Assembly: GCA_003646705.1 (NCBI GenBank)
Contig: QMLK01000027.1
Span: forward strand, 1 to 8,744
Reading direction: 5' to 3'
Origin: Deltaproteobacteria bacterium
GTDB taxonomy: Bacteria > Desulfobacterota > B13-G15
Length of the DNA stretch: 8,744 nt
The position numbers were made by a program, and so were the translations under genes. The notes under the pieces are model-generated. The model did not search any database. It had not been told where the DNA came from and saw nothing but the letters and a program-made list of their open reading frames with translations. Of the stretch, positions 6,377 to 8,744 are shown piece by piece. Every line of letters begins with the position of its first letter. The first letter of the stretch is position 1.

Positions 6377-6664
6377 GTGAAGGTAATCGCTCCTGAGATA
6401 GTCCTCTTGATCTTTGTGATGATAGCTGTGTACCTCATCATTATCGCCGTCTTCCTCTACGCGAGGAACAAGTACAAGGGCGGTGTGATAGAGAAGGTGA
6501 TAAACCTCATCATCTGGACGGTGGGCTTCCTCTTGGTGGCCGACGTCGCCCTCTTCCTCTCCACCAGCTACGGATGGCACGTGGCCTACTCGGCCCACGT
6601 AGTGTTTAAGATCATCGCCATGGTCTGCCTCTCCATAGGCGGGTTGAAGTTCTTCGTAAAGTGA
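6377..6664 (+). CDS. Three-span membrane protein, 95 aa, hypothetical
   Basis: A 95-residue hydrophobic protein with three predicted membrane segments, about residues 6-28 (PEIVLLIFVMIAVYLIIIAVF), 41-62 (VINLIIWTVGFLLVADVALF) and 70-93 (AYSAHVVFKIIAMVCLSIGG). A basic loop (RNKYKGG) sits between the first two. I do not recognise a named family. The overall look resembles small membrane-sensor modules, but no ligand residues can be pointed out. The start is GTG at 6377, supported by AGGAGG five bases upstream. It begins 34 bases after the DUF4388 gene and ends three bases before the hydrolase gene, so it is the middle gene of an operon and may anchor or couple its neighbours at the membrane. 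Confidence 0.82.
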   Translation: MKVIAPEIVLLIFVMIAVYLIIIAVFLYARNKYKGGVIEKVINLIIWTVGFLLVADVALFLSTSYGWHVAYSAHVVFKIIAMVCLSIGGLKFFVK

Positions 6665-6667
6665 GGG

Positions 6668-7336
6668 ATGAAGCTCTTAGAGGGCCTCTACGTCTATCCG
6701 TGGCTCAACCCCTACGAGAACAACGCCAACTCCTACCTCCTGGTGGGTCAAGTCACCACCTTGGTGGACGTTGGACACCTCCGTTTTGTCCCCGAACTCC
6801 TGAGGCAGATGGAAAGGGACGGCCTCTCCCCCAAGGCTGTGTCCCTGCTGCTGTCCACCCACCTGCACCCGGATCACCACGAGGGCATCGGGGCCTTTCA
6901 AGGGGACTCGGTGATGGTGGCCTTCCATCGGGAGGAGGAAGGGGCCATGAAGGAGTACAGTTACTCCATGTACCAACTGGCGGGCTTCAAACCCCCTTCG
7001 GTCGAGGCCACCTTCTACCTGCAGGAGGGAGATCTGATCCTGGGGGAGGACCGTTGGGAGGTGATCCACACCCCCGGCCATTCCCCCGGCTCCCTCTGTC
7101 TCTACTGCCCCAGTAAGCAGGTGCTCATCACAGGGGACGTCCTCTTCTACCAAGGGGTGGGCAGGACAGATCTACCCGGAGGGGACCCCCAGGCCCTCGC
7201 GAAGAGCATCAGACGTCTGAAGGCCTTGGAGGTGGAGTATCTTCTACCCGGGCACGGCGACATCCTCGTCGGCAGGGATGCCGTGCGGAGGAACTTCCTC
7301 TGGATAGAGCAGATGGTCCTCCCCTATCTGCTCTGA
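6668..7336 (+). CDS. Metallo-beta-lactamase-fold hydrolase, glyoxalase II-like
   Basis: A 222-residue single-domain MBL-fold enzyme with a complete binuclear metal site: H65-x-H67-x-D69-H70 (THLHPDHHE), H138 (HTPGHSPGS), D157 (ITGDVLF) and H196 (LLPGHGD). The GRTDLPGGDPQAL segment after D157 is typical of the glyoxalase II-like group (GloC/YcbL type and relatives), which hydrolyses thioesters such as S-lactoylglutathione. A small insert (about 90-115, with KEYSYSMYQLAGFKPP) lies where the substrate channel would be, so the real substrate is open. There is no signal peptide. It is translated three bases after the three-span membrane protein; the start has only a weak GAGGG, consistent with coupling. 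Its stop is two bases from the end of the convergent tRNA-binding gene. Confidence 0.9.
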   Translation: MKLLEGLYVYPWLNPYENNANSYLLVGQVTTLVDVGHLRFVPELLRQMERDGLSPKAVSLLLSTHLHPDHHEGIGAFQGDSVMVAFHREEEGAMKEYSYSMYQLAGFKPPSVEATFYLQEGDLILGEDRWEVIHTPGHSPGSLCLYCPSKQVLITGDVLFYQGVGRTDLPGGDPQALAKSIRRLKALEVEYLLPGHGDILVGRDAVRRNFLWIEQMVLPYLL

Positions 7337-7338
7337 GC

Positions 7339-7668
7339 CTACCGCACCGGGCTCCCTGGGGGGACCTCCTCCACGGGCTGAAGGAGGACCGGCCTGCCCT
7401 CGACGTCCACCGCCAGGATCATCCCCTGACTCTCCACCCCGCGGACCCTCCTCGGCTCCAGGTTGACCACCACGGGCATCTCCTTCCCCACCAGCTCTTC
7501 GGGCCGATAATGGGGAGCGATGCCCGCCACCACCTGTCGCCTCTCGTCCCCGAGGTCGATCAGCAGATGGATCAACCTGTCGGTGCCCTGGACCCTCTCG
7601 GCGGCCAAGACCCTGCCCACGCGGATGTCCAGCCTCTTGAACTCCTCGAAGGATACCCTCTCCTTCAT
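7339..7668 (-). CDS. Stand-alone tRNA-binding domain protein (MetG C-terminal type)
   Basis: A 109-residue OB-fold protein of the EMAPII/Trbp111 family that binds the outer corner of tRNA. The sequence runs FKRLDIRVGRVLAAERV (10-26), then RLIHLLIDLG, RRQVVAGIAPHYRPEELVGK (43-62), NLEPRRVRGVESQGMILA (69-86) and the closing LLQPVEEVPPGSPV. The RQVVAGIAPHY..EELVGK and ESQGMILA segments look much more like the C-terminal dimerisation domain of methionyl-tRNA synthetase than like the chaperone CsaA, which is of similar size. It may act in trans with a MetG lacking this domain, or as a free tRNA-binding protein. The start ATG overlaps the fabG stop (ATGA, 7665-7668), so it is translated by coupling; only a weak AGGG stands upstream. 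Confidence 0.88.
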   Translation of the reverse strand: MKERVSFEEFKRLDIRVGRVLAAERVQGTDRLIHLLIDLGDERRQVVAGIAPHYRPEELVGKEMPVVVNLEPRRVRGVESQGMILAVDVEGRPVLLQPVEEVPPGSPVR

Positions 7669-8408
7669 ATCCCTATGCTCGCCCCTCCGTCGATGAAGAA
7701 GACCTGACCGGTGATGTAATCGGACTCCGGGCTGGCGAGGAAGAGGTGGAGTTCGGCCACCTCCTCGGGCTTACCGAAGCGGCCCAAGGGGATCCTCCTC
7801 AAGGCCTCCTCCTTCACCTTCTCCGGAAGGCCCGCCGTCATCGGTGTCTCGATGAACCCAGGGGCTATGCAGTTGACGCAGATCCCGGCCCGGGCGAACT
7901 CAAGGGCTAAGGTCCTGGTGAGGCCGATGATCCCGGCCTTGGAGGCCGAGTAGTTGGCCTGGCCCAGGTTGCCCCTCACGGCCACCGAGGCGGTGTTGAC
8001 GATCTTGCCGTATCGCTGCCTCCTCATGGGACGGAAGGCCGCCTGGGAACAGAGGAAGGTCCCCTTGAGGTTCACCTCCACCACCAGGTCCCAATCCCCC
8101 TCGGTCATGCGCACGGCGAGGTTATCCCTGGTGATGCCAGCGTTGTTGATCAGGATGTGAAGGCCCCCACACTCCTCCTCCACCCTCTTCACCATCTCCT
8201 CCACCTCTGCTCTGTCCCTGACGTCGACCCCCAAGGACAAGGCCCTGCCCCCTCTCTCCTTTATCTCGGAGGCCACCCGCTCGGCGGCGGCGCGATCGAC
8301 GTCGGCGACGACCACGAAGGCCCCTTCCCGGGCGAAGCGCCTGCAGACTGCCGCCCCTATGCCGCTTCCCCCTCCCGTGACCAAGGCCACCTTCTCCCTG
8401 AGTCGCAT
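7665..8408 (-). CDS. fabG: 3-oxoacyl-ACP reductase FabG-type short-chain dehydrogenase
   Basis: A 247-residue classical SDR, the usual FabG length. The cofactor motif is TGGGSGIG (11-18), NNAG is at 88-91, and the catalytic tetrad is N113, S141, Y153, K157 (YSASK). The C-terminus, [17 protein letters not shown], is typical of FabG. The usual role is NADPH-dependent reduction of 3-oxoacyl-ACP in fatty-acid elongation. However, the second strand ends VVVADVD (D36, D38), and an acid at this place generally favours NADH, so a related ketoreductase such as an acyl-CoA or hydroxyacid dehydrogenase is possible. There are no other fatty-acid genes here to decide. ATG 8408 is chosen for its AGGAGGG site; the in-frame ATG at 8459 would overlap the promoter. 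Confidence 0.9.
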   Translation of the reverse strand: MRLREKVALVTGGGSGIGAAVCRRFAREGAFVVVADVDRAAAERVASEIKERGGRALSLGVDVRDRAEVEEMVKRVEEECGGLHILINNAGITRDNLAVRMTEGDWDLVVEVNLKGTFLCSQAAFRPMRRQRYGKIVNTASVAVRGNLGQANYSASKAGIIGLTRTLALEFARAGICVNCIAPGFIETPMTAGLPEKVKEEALRRIPLGRFGKPEEVAELHLFLASPESDYITGQVFFIDGGASIGI

Positions 8409-8412
8409 CGGT

Positions 8413-8419
8413 CCCTCCT
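8413..8419 (-). promoter_or_regulatory. Ribosome binding site fixing the fabG start
   Basis: On the minus strand this is AGGAGGG, four bases before the ATG at 8408. It supports the [14 protein letters not shown] start and argues against the 17-residue upstream extension. Confidence 0.8.
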
Positions 8420-8430
8420 TTTTGCGGGCA

Positions 8431-8459
8431 AATCTAACGAGAGGGGGGAGAAAAATCAA
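8431..8459 (-). promoter_or_regulatory. Candidate promoter of fabG and the tRNA-binding gene
   Basis: On the minus strand TTGATT (8454-8459), a 17-base spacer and TAGATT (8431-8436) give good -35/-10 boxes. The predicted start near 8424 leaves a leader of about 16 bases containing the AGGAGGG site. Confidence 0.6.
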
Positions 8460-8468
8460 GCCTTGGGC

Positions 8469-8474
8469 TATAAT
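8469..8474 (+). promoter_or_regulatory. Candidate -10 box of murI (perfect TATAAT)
   Basis: A consensus TATAAT hexamer lies six bases before the murI GTG. No recognisable -35 hexamer stands 16-18 bases upstream (the sequence there is GGGAGA-like), so the promoter assignment rests on the -10 alone. A start seven bases downstream would coincide with the GTG, implying a leaderless message. Confidence 0.45.
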
Positions 8475-8480
8475 GGCCCC

Positions 8481-8744
8481 GTGCAGCTGCGCACAAGGGC
8501 CATAGGCATCTTCGACTCAGGGGTGGGGGGGCTCACCGTCCTCAAAGAGGTGGCACGCCTGCTGCCCTCCGAGGACATCCTCTACCTCGGGGATACGGCC
8601 AGGGTCCCCTACGGGACCCGCTCCGAGAGGACCATCCTGAAGTACTCCCTCAAGAACGCGGCCTTCCTCCTCCGTCTGGGGATAAAGTTGTTGGTGGTGG
8701 CCTGCAACACCTCCTCGGCCGTCAGCCTCCCCGCCCTCCAGAGG
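8481..8744 (+). CDS. murI: Glutamate racemase (3' end outside window)
   Basis: Cofactor-independent racemase that converts L-glutamate to D-glutamate for peptidoglycan. The first 88 residues are visible. They contain [13 protein letters not shown] near the N-terminus, with the conserved active-site D and S, then [14 protein letters not shown] and [15 protein letters not shown], whose cysteine is one of the two catalytic thiols. The second thiol lies beyond the right edge, so the integrity of the gene cannot be judged. GTG 8481 is the closest start to the conserved IGIFDSG segment. There is no Shine-Dalgarno sequence at a normal distance, and a TATAAT box stands just upstream. An in-frame TTG at 8463, with GGGGGGAG 12 bases before it, is the alternative. 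The gene diverges from fabG. Confidence 0.93.
   Translation, partial: MQLRTRAIGIFDSGVGGLTVLKEVARLLPSEDILYLGDTARVPYGTRSERTILKYSLKNAAFLLRLGIKLLVVACNTSSAVSLPALQR

Noticed and set aside
8409..8459. 17-residue N-terminal extension of FabG from ATG 8459
   Set aside because: AGGAGGG directly precedes ATG 8408, the SDR fold begins there, and the extension runs through a good promoter.
8473..8475. ATG at 8473 as the murI start
   Set aside because: It is out of frame with the [10 protein letters not shown] coding frame and lies inside the TATAAT box.

Overview
The window is about 58% GC by eye and densely packed. It uses AGG/AGA for arginine and ATA for isoleucine heavily. This codon use, a Rex redox sensor, a CCG-type Fe-S oxidoreductase subunit and a DUF4388 protein suggest an anaerobic, probably thermophilic bacterium of the Desulfobacterota (former Deltaproteobacteria) or a neighbouring deep lineage. 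That placement is an inference, not a sequence match. Both window edges cut through genes. Apart from those two, all genes are intact. I see no RNA genes, insertion sequences, CRISPR arrays or phage genes.

Layout, left to right: (1) homoserine dehydrogenase (hom), entering from the left edge, plus strand. (2) A minus-strand pair: an HD-GYP cyclic-di-GMP phosphodiesterase followed by a 57-residue zinc-ribbon protein whose end overlaps the end of hom. (3) Plus strand: a two-cluster Fe-S/CCG protein of the GlcF/HdrD type with a good sigma70-type promoter, then rex with its own promoter and a possible autoregulatory operator, then acylphosphatase (acyP) overlapping rex by ATGA. (4) A 57-residue single-span membrane protein on the minus strand. 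(5) A plus-strand operon: a 469-residue DUF4388 protein, a 95-residue three-span membrane protein and a glyoxalase-II-like metallo-beta-lactamase-fold hydrolase. (6) A minus-strand operon: FabG-type reductase followed by a free-standing MetG C-terminal-type tRNA-binding domain, coupled by ATGA. (7) The 5' part of murI (glutamate racemase), leaving the window on the right.

Most of this is housekeeping: threonine/methionine synthesis, fatty-acid or related ketoreduction, peptidoglycan precursor synthesis, redox sensing. The most interesting part is the DUF4388 operon. Just after its DUF4388 domain, the first protein carries two 24-residue RLG...G repeats separated by exactly five residues, which is the layout of the MshEN cyclic-di-GMP-binding motif. 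With the HD-GYP phosphodiesterase nearby, this suggests that cyclic-di-GMP signalling is represented twice in the window. It also makes the DUF4388-MshEN / three-span membrane protein / hydrolase operon the best candidate for an undescribed system.

Gene ends are very tight. Three convergent pairs overlap or lie 2-3 bases apart, leaving no room for intrinsic terminators. Several automatic starts need correcting: HD-GYP and FabG start further in, hom starts outside the window, and murI may be translated from a leaderless GTG.
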